This document shows, piece after piece, positions 34,203 through 47,640 of a stretch of 64,000 nt of DNA (position 1 is its first letter; every line of letters starts with the position of its first letter). The translations under genes and the position numbers were made by a program. The stretch comes from Chrysomallon squamiferum. Its lineage: Eukaryota > Mollusca > Gastropoda > Neomphalida > Peltospiridae. The stretch lies in assembly GCA_012295275.1 (NCBI GenBank), contig CM022665.1:27899446-27963445 (forward strand). The letters run 5' to 3'. The notes below the pieces were generated by a model, which searched no databases, was not told the DNA's origin, and worked only from the letters and a program-made list of their open reading frames with translations.

Positions 34203-35087
34203 TGACTCGGTACCTATCAAAAGCGAACCCAGTAGCTGCGTGTAAGAAAGGATACAACTGAGTCTTCAGGCGCAGTAACTATAGCAGTGATATCGATTTT
34301 CTAGCACATTTAAGTCTGTATTTTGAGCCCTGAGTAAGGCTCTGAATTGCGTGGCCTAAGGCGGAGAGAGAAGAACAGTGGCGTTGGCTTGCTTCGTAGA
34401 ACTTGACACATTAACTCGATCACTTTTTAATTATAATACGCAAAAATTCACCAGTAAGTTCATTAATACATATTCATTATTTTCGTGAAACACTCGGTTC
34501 AACAAAAATCCTGAATTCTTATCAAAAAGAATTATCAATTTCTGAGCGATTTCGCATTCTGATGGGGTTTTTTCTTTTTTTTTTGGCAAGTGTATATCGA
34601 CTTTTATAATGGAGTTCAGAATAAAATATTGGGCAGCATACCTGTCACCTCCGACCAGGATCGAGGTCAAGTATGTAACCCGTCTAGACCTTGTTTCTTA
34701 CAGTGACCAAAATATCCAAATTTGAGTTAATATACAAGAATTAAATTTCTGTTTGAAAAGACTTATTAGTGCTTGGCTTCTTCTTGAAAGCACTCGATTC
34801 GCCACTTTTTATTCTGAATCTATCGAATTTTTTTTTTTTTTTTATATATACATATTTTTAAAAAACATTTTAAATAAAAAGATCATCGATAAGTTACAAC
34901 AGCATGATGAGAAGAAAGAATAAAAATATTTTTTTAACGAAAACTGGTCATGAATGATAAATAGTAGCTGCTTTGTCATCAAGGAAGATGGAAGTTAAGC
35001 TAGATAGAAATAATAATGCTAAATAAAGATTATTATAAATGTTAAAGATTATCAAAAGAGACGCTTAGAAACGTATACATATAATTA

Positions 35088-35136
<49 letters not shown>

Positions 35137-35605
35137 ATCTATGTAACTATATATCTATATCTGTATTTATTGTCAATAAATCATCTTTCCGGTTATATAT
35201 TGTTTTCATCTCAAGACCAAAAAAAAATTTATTAATTAATGACAATAACACCTGAGCCGCCCACTTTTTATAAAAATTCTTTTGAAATGATGGACTGAAA
35301 TCGGAAACACTGGTATTAGTTATCCATCTGATTGCAAAGATTTATGATTTCTGGCCGATTCAGTGGAGCGTTATTCAGCCGATGTACACGTCCCACAGAA
35401 CACGAACACAATACGAATGTTCAATAATATCGAACAGTTTGCAACAAAGAAAACAAAAACTGTTTCACTGACAGTAGAATGATGTATATTATCCTTCGTG
35501 TGTTGTTAGGCTGTGTACATGTTCATAATTGCGGCATATATTATTACCGTGTTTTGTAAAGCTGATTTATATGTGTGCCTTTTGCTTTTATGTATGACGG
35601 TGAGC

Positions 35606-35662
<57 letters not shown>

Positions 35663-36480
35663 CTTTTGTTGTTGTAGACTTTGGAATATGAATTTTGTTT
35701 ACTGATTTGTTGTAATATTATTTACTGATTAAATAACATACATTGAAATAATATGATAAAATACAAAGCTGGAGAATTGGTTTACCTGTGTTAAGATATT
35801 GTGATACAACGCTACAAGTGTTTCATCATATTTAATAATCAGTCCAGCCTAAGAATAAAGATTTATAATTTCTTCATTTGAACTTCTTTTTTTTTTATGA
35901 AATTAGGAAAGTCTTTATCTTCTGACGTTCCTTGTATGGCCATTCTGAAGTTGCTTGTATTTATATTTTTGAAAGATATGTCAAATAATATTTCTGTACT
36001 ACATAAAAGAAGCAACTGATGCATCTTCAAAATTGTATGTCACATTTATATCTTTTTTTCATATACTACTATTCGACAGGGATGGAGAGTCAGCGATTTC
36101 AGAAAAAGAATGAAGATCCATAATTATAACCGATGCTTTTCACATTAAAATGAGTTTCGTTATAAAATAACAGTCAACAAGTACAAAAGCAATATGCGCT
36201 CCCGTAGAATCCGACTCTGATATTACCTTCATCTCAGTCTATATCGGTCGCATATCTTTGAAAACGTAGAACCCGTTCATTAACCAAATGGAATCAGAAT
36301 AAAGGGGACAGAAAAAATAAATAAATAAAATTTAAAGGTTTCCACTTAGCCAGTTCGTTTGTCAAAACGTGATCATGCGTGATCGTAAATACGTGATCGA
36401 TGTGAATGATCAGTGTGATAACTCTTACAATGCCAATAAACGAGCATGCTAATAAGACACAACTCCCGCTTGGCGGTTTG
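31041..36480. other. AT-rich intergenic region, repeats, no gene seen
   Basis: AAT/TAA/TAC arrays at about 32080-32190, 32828-32895 and 33150-33187; AAAT run at 33822-33875; (GA)n then G run at 34141-34201; CT/CA at 35090-35132; TG/GA at 35608-35662. Near 36365-36420 the motif GTGATC/TGATC recurs five to six times. No exon is supported. Confidence 0.45.
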
Positions 36481-36559
36481 GTCATAACGCGATTAAGGCC
36501 AGTGTTTATGTGAAATCAATAGGAACTTTCTGGGCAGCGTTCACGTATATTATCATATT

Positions 36560-37220
36560 TTATTTCATCCCAGAAAACTTCTCTCTCCAAGCCCATGTCG
36601 ATGGAATCGCGCGCTAAAACCAGCCGGTCGATAACTCTGTGTTTTGGAGCGCATGCGTCGAATCGATGTACGCTTATTCGGAAATAAAATGAACAGTGAC
36701 AGAGCGTGTGTTTACAACACAGCGGTGGATACTAAGACAACGCCAGAATTGGGTAAGTTCTTTCGTTTAGGTCAATTTTATTTTTAAATATTTTTTTTAA
36801 ATTAATTTTTAACACTTGACGTCATTTAACAGAAGTGACGGTATTGGAAGTTGTAAAAGAGGACGCGCAACTATCACCATTTTCATTTCGCTTGGTTTGT
36901 TTCTTTGACATATCGGCATTTCGATTTCCTTCTTACTTCAAGTTTCCGTTTTGCCTGCACAAATTGCCAAGAGTTTCTTGGTACTTTTCACGCATTACGG
37001 AATTAAGACAAGCTTGAATAAATATGACATTTGGAAACAAGCACGCACATCGTGACCCTAACTACGCGCGAAACCTGTTGAGGTCACCAATTCAACCGTT
37101 CCACTTTTATCCAATGACATCATCGTAAACATCATTATCATAATTTATGGCGGTTCTGAGACATGGAGCGGGGCATGTTTGCCGTCCGCACTTGACTCTC
37201 AGAGCAGAGCCAATTTATTC
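36560..37220 (+). promoter_or_regulatory. CpG-containing island; candidate promoter
   Basis: Higher GC and CpG (for example GGAATCGCGCGC, GGTCGATAAC, GCATGCGTCGAATCGATG), flanked by long AT-rich DNA. It contains the candidate first exon at 36689-36752. Confidence 0.35.
36689..36752 (+). CDS. Candidate first coding exon, unassigned
   Basis: An ATG in a CpG-containing context opens 21 codons (MNSDRACVYNTAVDTKTTPE...) to a strong donor, TTGG|GTAAGT, phase 1. Too short for ordinary ORF calling. No downstream exon could be matched in the remaining 27 kb, so any gene would have a very long first intron or the call is wrong. Confidence 0.3.
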
Positions 37221-37393
37221 ATTTAATTGAGTTTACGTTAATTAGTTTACACTGACAGGCAAAGCTTGGTTCCATTTTAGCATTTTGGAGTAATACCAGC
37301 ATTGACTGAGCCAAATTAAAATAAACAGTGTTAGTGGAATTTATAAAGTACAAAAAACTCATGCTTGAAAATTATGATTTAAAATATTTAAAA

Positions 37394-37428
<35 letters not shown>

Positions 37429-40299
37429 ATCCATTTCCATTCAATTTCGGTTTTTGTTATTACGCGTTTTTAAATATATTAGATATTATTATATTTTATT
37501 CGGTTTGTCTGTTTGATAGCCTGCCTGACTGTTTTGCTCTCTAGTGGGGTTCATTTTATAAATTTAATTTATCTTTTCTTTTAGCATATATATATAATCT
37601 TGACCCCTATATTTTCATTCTTTCTTAACTAAATAACAAGTAATCAACTTATATCTAAAACGGATCACCATGAGAACTCCATCCACCACATCTCCGTTCT
37701 TCTGTAATTGTTTCATTTCTTTCTGTGTGAAGTGACACCAGTGAGACACCTGACATTTCCAGGCGGGATATTCGCTCAAAGCGGTGTTATATGAAGATGC
37801 AAACAGCGTAAGATCAGAGACGTTATTAGGCCTTAGTGGTCTTATATTCACGTGTTCTTGTTTCGAATTTCGACGAAATGAGAAAAAAGACGTATCGCCT
37901 GTTAAATTAGTAACTTGAATCTGTAAATTTATATATAGTGTGTGTTTTTGTGTGTGTGCGTATGTGCGTGTTTAAATGTCTATATCTGTATATATCGATT
38001 TACTAATGTATGTTTGTGCATGAGCAGATGAATGTGCATACGAATGTCCTTTGTGTGTCTGTGCTAGTCTTTGTGTGTACTATTATTTACAGAAACACGA
38101 ATACATACATATATGTGTGTGTATTAATGCAGAAAGATACCTACATTGATGTGTGTGTTCGTATATATGTTTGTGTGTGTGTATGTATGTATCTTTACAG
38201 ATTAATATTTTAAAACATAAAATTTTAATTATCACCATTATTGTTGTTACGTTACAGTCTGCAAAGCATGGAAACCTAATTCCAGAAGAATAGTTTCAAA
38301 TCCCTCTCGACAATAACTGAAAAAAGCACATAGTATTAAAAAAAACCTTGACCTTATTTGTTATACAAGAATTTCATATTATATCTGCAATACGAAATAT
38401 ATAGAAAAAAAAAAAAAAAAAAAAAAACAAAAAAAAAAAAAAATAATAATAATAATTAAAAAAAAGAAAAAAAAAGAAGATGAAAAAGAAATCAATAATT
38501 TTTCATTAGAAAGTAACGCATACGCTGAATAGAAAATAAGACTTACACTATTTTGTTTTGGTTTCACCTTTTTTTTTTCTTTGTATTGAAAAAGCATTGA
38601 TATTTTTAGTGAGTTGACACTATGAAACTAGAGCAGTTTTTACTGACCCCTTTTTATCTCTACTTACCAAAGTTTGACTGTGCAAATGCGTACAAATATA
38701 TGCATACACATTCACTGGCGTGCGTTCTTACAGGAAAATGTGTGTGTGTGTGTGTGTCTGACAGTTTCTGTACGTATAATTATTTTAGTATTATCAGAAA
38801 CTGAACATATAAAACGCGGTGAATAAAACGCAAACATAAAAAATAATAAACACACGTGTAGCATCAGTAAAATAGGTTAATTATTAATGTTCGCCATCAT
38901 CCTTAGGCCTGTATGTTTGTGTAATTTCCAATAATGGAGAATAATGAAAGCAATAAAGAGAAAGCATTTATAAATAACTTGTATCTCTGCTACTTTTCCA
39001 CACACGTCACTTGTGTGTTTTATGTAGAATGATGGCTGTCACTCGGTATTACAAGCACCGTATTGTCACGGACAATCAAATATTCCCGTACGACCAACGA
39101 ATGAAATGTAAAACATTTGTCCTGATCAGATAATCGAGATTCTCACTTTAAAATCCATCTCTCTGCAGAATTTGATTTACATGAAATCAGTAATGGCTAT
39201 CAAAGACATTAACTTCGTTACCGTGTTTACTGCTATATATGTTTCACTTTTTTTTTTATATCTAAACTCAACAATAAAAAGTTGGAATGAGATTTTGCCA
39301 GTTTTACATCGTCAAGTCAATATATATATAACCAACGTATTCATCCAGGTCATATAAAAGTTTATTTAATCTTTATACCTGATCACATATAACAATTGTA
39401 TTTGTAAATAAATGTATTAAGTTTAAATTTGATTATTAATACTAACAGTATTGGTCCAGTACAATTCCAAATATATTTTAGTAAATTAATTTCGTAGTAA
39501 TATTCAGGGCCTAACTTGGGATTCGGCTTGTACTCGAATTAATACGGTACCTAAGAACACATCACTTACTGTTTACGTGGATACAGAACATCCACTTACA
39601 ATGGGAATGTTCTGAGTATGGAAAACGAAACTCTCTAACGGAAATATTTTTTTATATCTGTTACCCTGAAAAAAATAAATAAATCAGTGGATAGTTTCAC
39701 TTTGATGTAATGTTTAACAGTGATTACGTTTAAAACTGAATGAAATGAAATATATTCATAAATATCTCGAGTTCAGTCTCAGACTGTTACTGTCTCAAAG
39801 AAATGAAAATAAACAAAATTAATCTATTTAAAAAAAATCAAAAACCTGTTTTTCAGTTGCTTTTGCTTTTTTGAAGCAGATGAATCAGTAAAGTGGATTA
39901 CATTTAACCATGCAAATAAATAAACAAACAAACAAACAACAACAAAAACAACAACAATATTAATAATAATTTGCTTTTTAATAGATTTTATTTTGTCACT
40001 TCTTTAACCATGAGTGAAAACAACAAACCAGATGTTAAACAAACCTTTGAAGAGTAATAAAAACACGAAAACACAAACTTGTTTTTCAGTTTTTGTCTTC
40101 TTAGACATTTTGCCTCTAACGCTTCCCAGACTGCAAGGCCTATCATTACGACGTGTAAGCTGATTGTTCCTGCCATTATTATGAGCAATTCCGCCAGAAG
40201 CCAGTTTTTGAGAGTCTGTCAACAATGACAGTGCCGTTCAAGGCATCAACTTCATCTCTGGTTTTAGTGCTTCTGAGATAATAGCCAGGTTACACGCTA
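37221..40299. other. Intergenic; simple repeats
   Basis: AAAT run at 37387-37430, TG-rich stretch 37935-38200, A-rich tract 38405-38480, TG at 38737-38757. Apart from the minus-strand exon candidate at 37674-37910 nothing coding is supported. Confidence 0.4.
37674..37910 (-). CDS. Candidate internal exon, unassigned, minus strand
   Basis: On the minus strand an open frame follows an acceptor-like TTTAACAG (about 37911-37918) and could end at the donor-like CTCATG|GTGATC near 37670. The protein is non-repetitive and rich in Trp, Cys and His (SEYPAWKCQVSHWCHFTQKE), unlike random AT-rich translation, with ordinary codon use. I do not recognise the family. The frame stays open beyond both proposed splice sites (to 37615), so limits are approximate. 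A decayed pseudogene exon is also possible. Confidence 0.35.
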
Positions 40300-41310
40300 T
40301 TTCCACTAACTCGAAGTAAAGTTATAAAAGCAGAGAGTTAACGAAACATTTATTTTTTCAGTAATTTACTTGTTCTGCTCGATGGATAATAGCAATCAGG
40401 CTGTCACTGACTTCCGATCCCAGGCAATCATGGCTTGCTCTCGATGGCAAAAAGAGAAGTAATTCCTATGTCAGATTTTTATGAGATGTGTAAGACTCCA
40501 ATCTAGTATCATCTTAACTGTTAGTTTTGCCACTAAAGTGAGGGCAATCTTGATTTATAGACACAGAGAAAACCAATTCGTATCCAAAACCTTTCGAAAC
40601 GACGTAAGACTCTATCCTGGAGCCTTCAACACTTCTTGTTTTACAATCAGAATTATGGTTATCTTCACATATATGTAATGAAAGAAGCATTTTTATCTGA
40701 AGAATTCTGATTGTTGATTTTTACTACGAGAATGATGACCATCTAGATATTGATGGAAACAATTTGTGTGGCAGATTTTTATGAAAGCTAAAAGACAACA
40801 TCCTACTATAGTTTTACTTCAGAATCATGACTTCTAAATCGATATTGGAAAAACGGTTAATTGTAGCATATTTTTATTAGGTGCTAAAGACGTGCCTAGA
40901 ACGGTCTTAATATTGAGAAACGCAATTAATGTGACAAATTTGTATATAATACACATTATACTATCACCATTCAGTTATTATGTTCCCACCAATGTCACGG
41001 CTATCTTCATTTGCTGGTAATGAAAGATTCAAATTATAAAAAATATTTTTTATTATATGTAAAACAGGTTTTTCTAGAATCATCCTTAAATCTGGATAGT
41101 GACAGAATCATCTCGTGTGGAAAATGTTTACAGAATAAAAGACTTTATGTCAGTTCCCTCGACAGTGTGCTTATACTACCAGAATCACCGTCATTTTCAT
41201 ATATCAGTAATTATGAGTTGCTCTTTACAGGAAACCGAAGCACTTTTTATGAGACATACAGGAACCATCTGAGATTAGTTTTACATCGACAGTCACGAAA
41301 CCATGGTCTG
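40300..41310. repeat. Strongly decayed tandem repeat
   Basis: Diverged units recur on the theme ATATTG.GAAA...AATT.GTG.CA.ATTTTTAT.A....TAA.AC, for example near 40745-40800, 40838-40895 and 40909-40970, with fainter copies on either side. Unit length is about 70-130 bp. Open frames inside have no domain signature. Confidence 0.45.
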
Positions 41311-41328
41311 ACGCGTTAAATTGGGCTT

Positions 41329-41532
41329 TGTGAGATATGCATATTTATTAGCCCTGTCTATTAGAATATTCAAATACAGTATTTTAATATCTAGAATCTA
41401 TTCTATAATATCCTTAATTATTTACTTATATTACTACAGTCGTCACATAATCAGTTTTCCCCAGTGTATTCTTCTAGCAGTTATCCGTTACAGCAATGTT
41501 AAGATTGAATATTTGCCAAAGTCATGGTATGT
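41329..41532 (+). repeat. Segmental duplication, copy 1
   Basis: Shares long blocks with 42271-42482, including ATATGCATATTTATTA, CAAATACAGTATTTTAATA, AATATCCTTAATTATTTA, CAGTTTTCCCCAGTG and TTCTTCTAGCAGTTA, in the same order and orientation. Confidence 0.8.
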
Positions 41533-42270
41533 TCAAAAAGAAGACAAAACGTTTATTTGTATGTAGTTTATAATTCCCATTCTATAGCATTGTGGTATTT
41601 AAATGTATTAGAGAGTGGTCAGTATTTGCGAGAGATGTTTTTCATTCCTTTTTGTTAGTTCATTTTGTCAAATGATTGAATTAATCAATTAATTGTCGTA
41701 CTCATATTTTAGGACAAATTTAAAATTGTTTGTTTGAGTTTCTTGTCTCTTGCAGCACCTCGCTTTGTCCTTACTATTCATTGTCACTGTCCACCTAGTT
41801 CTGAAACAATTTACATAAAATTATCAGAATTTTTATATCAGTTTGTGCACACAGTGACATTAAAAACAAAAGCATACGAACTGATGGACTGAAGGTAAAT
41901 AAAGATGTTTGTCTGGCAGCCACAACATTTTGCCTTTGGCTTTTAATTAGTCGCGGTGACATTCAGGTTTGTTCACGGCACTTGTTTGTGTACAAGTCGT
42001 GAGTGCCATGCTTTTTCAATTATTCAGCTGATCCACAACGCGTTATCGTGCAAGTATTTATTATTAATGTTAAGCTTTCTGTGAGTGTATAACTCTAGAG
42101 GCAAACACAACAAAGTAAACTGTAATTATTACAAGTTCACATTATGTGAAATATGAAACCTTTGTACCATTTAATAGAGAGAAAAAAACACATATAATAC
42201 GTAACCATCTATATTGTGAACATTTAAAAACTAAAATCCATTTATTCCCATTAATTCATACATCTGTTGT

Positions 42271-42482
42271 TGTGAAATATGCATATTTATTAAGGCCTAT
42301 TCATTGGAATATACAAATACAGTATTTTAATACCTAGAAACAACAATCACTTCTTTAATATCCTTAATTATTTATTGATGTTACTAGTCTTCACAGAGTC
42401 AGTTTTCCCCAGTGCGTTCTTCTAGCAGTTACCCATTACAGCGATGTTTTGTGATATTTTTCACAAAGTCATGGAATGTGCT
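42271..42482 (+). repeat. Segmental duplication, copy 2
   Basis: Diverged partner of 41329-41532, about 940 bp downstream, same orientation. Identity looks roughly 80 per cent by eye. No terminal repeats or coding content reveal a known transposon. Confidence 0.8.
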
Positions 42483-45296
42483 GCCATGACAATTCAAAAT
42501 TTTAAATACGATCCATTACTGTTAATGGAATAAAAGTTATTTTCTGAAGATGTCAGAATTAACAGATGTTTCCAAAAGCTGATGAGCGAAAATTAATCAG
42601 TATGAAATGGTAAAATAAAACAAAAATGTTAACATTAATTCTCAAACGTTAAGACAATGAAGTGCGTCTTTTACCTTTTTATATACGCAATGTATACGAA
42701 AAAGACAAAAAACAATACATTTAACAATCCATAATTCATTTGAATACTGTTTAGGAAATTTTGTACATTCAACTTTTCTGTTTTCTCTTTGTTACTTTCC
42801 AGAAATCGATTTGATTATTATATTTGCCATTTTCTTCGATAATTAGGAGAAAAAAATTAATTAAAATTAGCTTTATGAAAATGGATTTCGTCCAAGAACG
42901 ACCACAGTGTCATTTAGCAAAGTGTTACTTGGTGACAGTTTCTGGAATATATCCAAAGTGAATATTGGACCAGTTCCAAATCTTTTCTAAAACGTGTTAT
43001 TCTGTGTAAAAGAATTTTAAAAAGTGTTCATGACGAATGTCTTTCTGTGTGTTCAAGCTTTCACCCAAAGACAAACTTAACATTAGTATCACTGTATATA
43101 ATTCTTCATCAGACATTTTTACTTTCTACATTTCCTTTTATCAATTTAATAAACGTTCACACACAAACACACACATATGCCTTCATAAACACATTCAGAT
43201 CTTCATGTATGTATACGTTCATATACAGAGAGACAAACACACACACACACACACAAACAGACGTGTATAATTACAAAGACACCCAAACACACTAGGGAGG
43301 ACTTTAATATAGTACAACAGTAGCCGATATTCAATTGTAAAACAGACACAATGTTTCTAGAACATTCCAGTGATGCAAACGCTGACATTAATTTGACGAG
43401 TTCCAGTAAGTTTGAGGTGAATTGTTTTTTAGTTAGTTCAGACAATACAGTCTAACAAGTTTAAAATGTCATTCGTGCTGCAAACCAGCTGCAGAGAAAG
43501 AACATTAGGGAATGCCTTTCATTTAATCTAGTATTACAATTTCACGGTGAAATGCTTTACAAGTGTAATTTATAGCTTTGTGATTTGAAGCCATCATTTA
43601 TTATATATCAGATGAACTTGCCTACGGATTACTTTTTTTTCCTTCTTTTTCTTCATTTTTTTTTATTATATTTTTTTTCCATTAATTCTGAATTGCGTCA
43701 CAGATATTCTAAATAGAAAATTTAACGACCAAAGCAGACTGAAATATGGCCAAAAAATATGGTTAACGGATAACATTTTTACTACTGATTTATGACTCTG
43801 ATTTTATTTTATTTTGCCTGTGCTTTTTATGCTATTTATTTAATTTCGTTAAAGGTTTATCGACATTCAGGATTGCTGTATTTTCTAAATAAAATAGAAT
43901 AAATAGAATAAAATAAAAAATATATATAATTTAAATGTTACTTTCACGTTTCTATGAAATGAATTTACGATATATTGTTTTTAATGTCCCACATATTTGT
44001 ATTATTATTTTCTTTTTCTTTTTTTTAGTAGATTTATTTAATTTATTTTATTCTGCTTTGCTTTGCTGTGTTTTACTTTTGTTTAATTATTATTATTGTA
44101 GAAATATCTGACTGTTTGGGAGGTACTTTTCCATTTTCTTATATCATCTTCAAAGAGATACCTTTACGAACGCATTCCGTTTTCCAATGAAAATAAGTCT
44201 TTGCAGTCTGTAAATATTTAACATTATTAATATTAATAACATTTTTCACTCAGCATTTTACAACGTCGTCGAAAAAACTGACGTAAATTTTTCACATTCC
44301 TATTTGTCTTGGCAGTAATTCTAAATCGATATATAAAAAGAGAGTTAAACGTAAATGTTCAGCAGAGAACGAAGACGTAAATTAATAATTTGGGTCAAGT
44401 ATTCGCTAACTTGTTAACGGTTTTTTATTGATTCTGCTTGGCAGTGTGGAAAATGAAGTACCATGCACCGTTTAATGGTTCATTAATCCAATTATCGAAT
44501 TATTTGTTTAAATTTCACACACGAAAATAAACGAATCTACAGCTAGAAAGCCAAAGTTTCATAATCAGAGCCCGTGAAAATACAGTTAGACTGATTTTAT
44601 GACTGGTTTTGTCTTTCCGTGACTGTATTGAAGTGTAAGGTGCTGACTTTTAGTTAGAAACTAGAAACAGAATACACAGACCTTTAGACTGATTTTATTT
44701 TATTTGGTTATTTTTTATAATTTTTATTATAATTATTTTTAATTTTTTATTATTTTTTTTTTGTTTTTATTATAATAGTTTTATTTTTTATTTTTTATTT
44801 TTTTTTTTTAATACATTTTTTGGTATTTAATGTAAAATACAACTGGGTAAAGCTATGATATATTTCAGTGAAAGGCCTATATGGGACTATTAAATAGAAA
44901 AACATGCTAATTTACTGACTCGGTAATGTTGTGGTTCTCACTGTTAGACAAGATAAACTGAAGGAAGCTTGTCTTGCTCGTTAGTTGGATGTAGACATGT
45001 ATGCGAGCAATGATACTGTAAGATTAAATGTAAATTCAATTCAACAAACGCAAAAACATCGATGTTGGACTGTATTTTTAGTAAGTCAATATTCTATTAA
45101 AATTTTTTATCTTTCACCATCTGTCAAAACACTGAGTAATAACTACACATCTTTACATTGTGTAAAACGCTATTTTCATTACCAGTGTTTTCTTTCAATA
45201 CAGTATTCAATCAAAATATTTGACATTCTCATAAACTTCCAGTTTCTTTTATTGACTGTACATGAATAATCGCACATCAGTTCGATCGAAGACACA
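42483..45296. other. Intergenic, no gene seen
   Basis: AT-rich, with CA run near 43233-43256, T-rich tracts at 43630-43680 and 44695-44820. No exon, RNA gene or repeat family is recognised. Confidence 0.4.
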
Positions 45297-45299
45297 CAG

Positions 45300-45386
<87 letters not shown>
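45297..45386. repeat. (GA)n microsatellite
   Basis: A nearly pure GA tract of about 85 bp. Similar long GA tracts occur at 34141-34192, 46678-46746 and 51749-51830. Confidence 0.95.
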
Positions 45387-45387
<1 letters not shown>

Positions 45388-45509
45388 TTGTGGAGGGGAA
45401 GAGATGGTAAGTAGGGAAGGATGCAAACAGAGAAACAAAAAGAAAAAATACCCAGTCATGTGCAGCTAGATTTCATTACTCTGTTTTATCAAGGTGTAAA
45501 TATTTGTGT

Positions 45510-45905
45510 TGTGCATGTAAACCCTCAACCCCGCATTACCCTGCTTCGACACTCAATCTTCCTAGCAATTAGATCAATGCCGCTTTGCGGACTGACTATT
45601 GATTGCGGTCCTGCGAGGTAATCAATGGGCTCTGCCTCGCGGATTATCCGCGTTTATTTCCGACCAAACTTAAATAGATTTTCGCAACTGGGACTGACGA
45701 AAATCTTTCAATTAAATATGTTTGATTAAGGCTGCCTGGTAATTGCAGGACAGAAGTGATTTTCCAGCGTGATTGGGATTACTGTCGTTTTCAAGCTCAT
45801 TCACAAGACGAGAAAAGCCCTTAAATATGGCACAGGAAATGCCCGAAGCAGGGAGAAATGTAAATTTGCGATCAAATGTCTTGTTTGGTGGAAAGGTTTC
45901 GGTAT
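45510..45905. promoter_or_regulatory. Candidate conserved non-coding / enhancer element
   Basis: About 400 bp of complex, repeat-free, CpG-containing sequence in an AT-rich desert. It carries many homeodomain-type cores: AATTAGATCA, GATTGCGG, AATCAATGGG, GGATTATCC, TTGATTAAGG, GGGATTACTG. No open frame with exon structure spans it. The composition and motif density suggest an enhancer; conservation was not tested. Confidence 0.3.
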
Positions 45906-46675
45906 TTTCTTAAGACATTCTAAACACCAAGCATTATATTAGAAATATATTATATATTACTATTTAAACTGGAGTTTTATTATTTGAAAGGTATAAGCGA
46001 GAAATATTGTTTTACACTAGTATGAAATTATGTGTGTGTGCGTGCGTGCGTGCGTGTGTGTGTGTGTTGTGTGTGAATACATTACCTACATAAATTTTAT
46101 AGAGCAGATGTATAAATCGGTCAAAGTTATAAAGAAAACACATAATCATTGTAATTATAACTAATATTAAATACAATATATTTGTATTTCCATAAAATAT
46201 TCGTTAATTTATTAATGCACTACCAAATATAAAAAAAAGTATAACAAAACGTGTATCATACTGTGTTGGCACTGATGTCAATCTATAAAACACATAATAT
46301 TAATCATGGCTGGCCCTTGGGTTTAACGCACTGGACATTCTAATATCGATGGCCTAGTCGTGGAAATTTCCTTCGTCAGTTCTTTTTGACAGTTTGATCC
46401 TATAACATCCAAAAAATAATAATCAAATTCTCGACAGTTTCTCTCCACGCAAGGAATTTTGCACATTTTATTATTATTATTATTAGTGGGTTTTTTTTTA
46501 ATTTTATTTATTACTTTAACATTTTTCCTTTTGATATTTTGAAATATATGACGTGGCTCCCCGTTCTCAATAAAAGCTAAACCAAACATCAGTTTATTGT
46601 AGTAGAAAACTGAAACAAAAACAAATCGGTAAGAAGAAGAAATGAAAGAATACATCAAAATGTTTGTATGTCTGT

Positions 46676-46748
<73 letters not shown>

Positions 46749-47337
46749 AATAACACAATGATGGAGGCGATTAAATATGTATGAATGAATAGTGTGTGTG
46801 TGTGTGTGTTGGTGCACATAACACATACATAAATGCATACATACTTACTGTACTTTGTTATGCTGAATAGAAAACTAGATAATTCAAAAACCTGAAAAAC
46901 ACAGATAACAGGCTGATATTGCCAGTGTATAATTATGTTGATTTAATGGGTATATATAAAAGACACAAGAGTACGCTATAAACGATATCTCTTAGTTTTA
47001 AGCACGTTATTTATATTCACAATTATTTTTCATTGCCCTAACTGCACAGTAAAATACACCGGCGAGATAAATCCCTTTGCTTAACTTGATTCATAGAATA
47101 ACTACACAAAAAGAGAGTACATTAACTATTGTTATATAATTAATTTGTTTTGGAAGTATTTAATACCAAACAAATGAGTTAACAAGTTAATCTATATTTA
47201 TTAAATATGAAAATAATATCAAGAAAACGTAACAAAAATAACGCTTCAAAGAGTCACTTTTTTTATATTGGACGTCATCGAACGGATCATGATATTTATT
47301 ACCCATTAATCATATAAATCAATGTATTTTCTTGTAT
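45906..47337. other. Intergenic, no gene seen
   Basis: TG/TGCG at 46028-46072 and (GA)n at 46678-46746. A reverse open frame at 46323-46658 is interrupted by low-complexity Asn/Lys and shows no domain. Confidence 0.4.
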
Positions 47338-47640
47338 CTGTTAACCACTTTACTGTCAGAGCTGTCCTTCTAGCAGTGCTGGCGTGTATTACACGAATAT
47401 GACCAAACAAGACTGAAGTATTTGTCGATGATCAGTGGATATGTGAAATATAATATGCTGCATTGTTAACCACATCGGAGGCTTGTATCGGTAAATTAAC
47501 CACTTTGATGTCAGATCTGTCCTGACCGGTGTCCTAACAAGCTAGCAGTGATAATGATAGCAGTATATGCGACTGAGCAAGTCTCCAATGTTAAATGATG
47601 GTCAATGGATATGTGAAATATGCTGAATTATTAACGTTGT
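47338..47640. repeat. Diverged tandem duplication, about 160-bp unit
   Basis: Two units share TTAACCACTTT.(A/C)TGTCAGA.CTGTCC, CTAGCAGTG, GA(T/C)GATC/GGTCA.TGGATATGTGAAATAT and (C/A)ATT(G/A)TTAAC. Unit 1 is about 47338-47476, unit 2 about 47498-47630. Confidence 0.7.
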
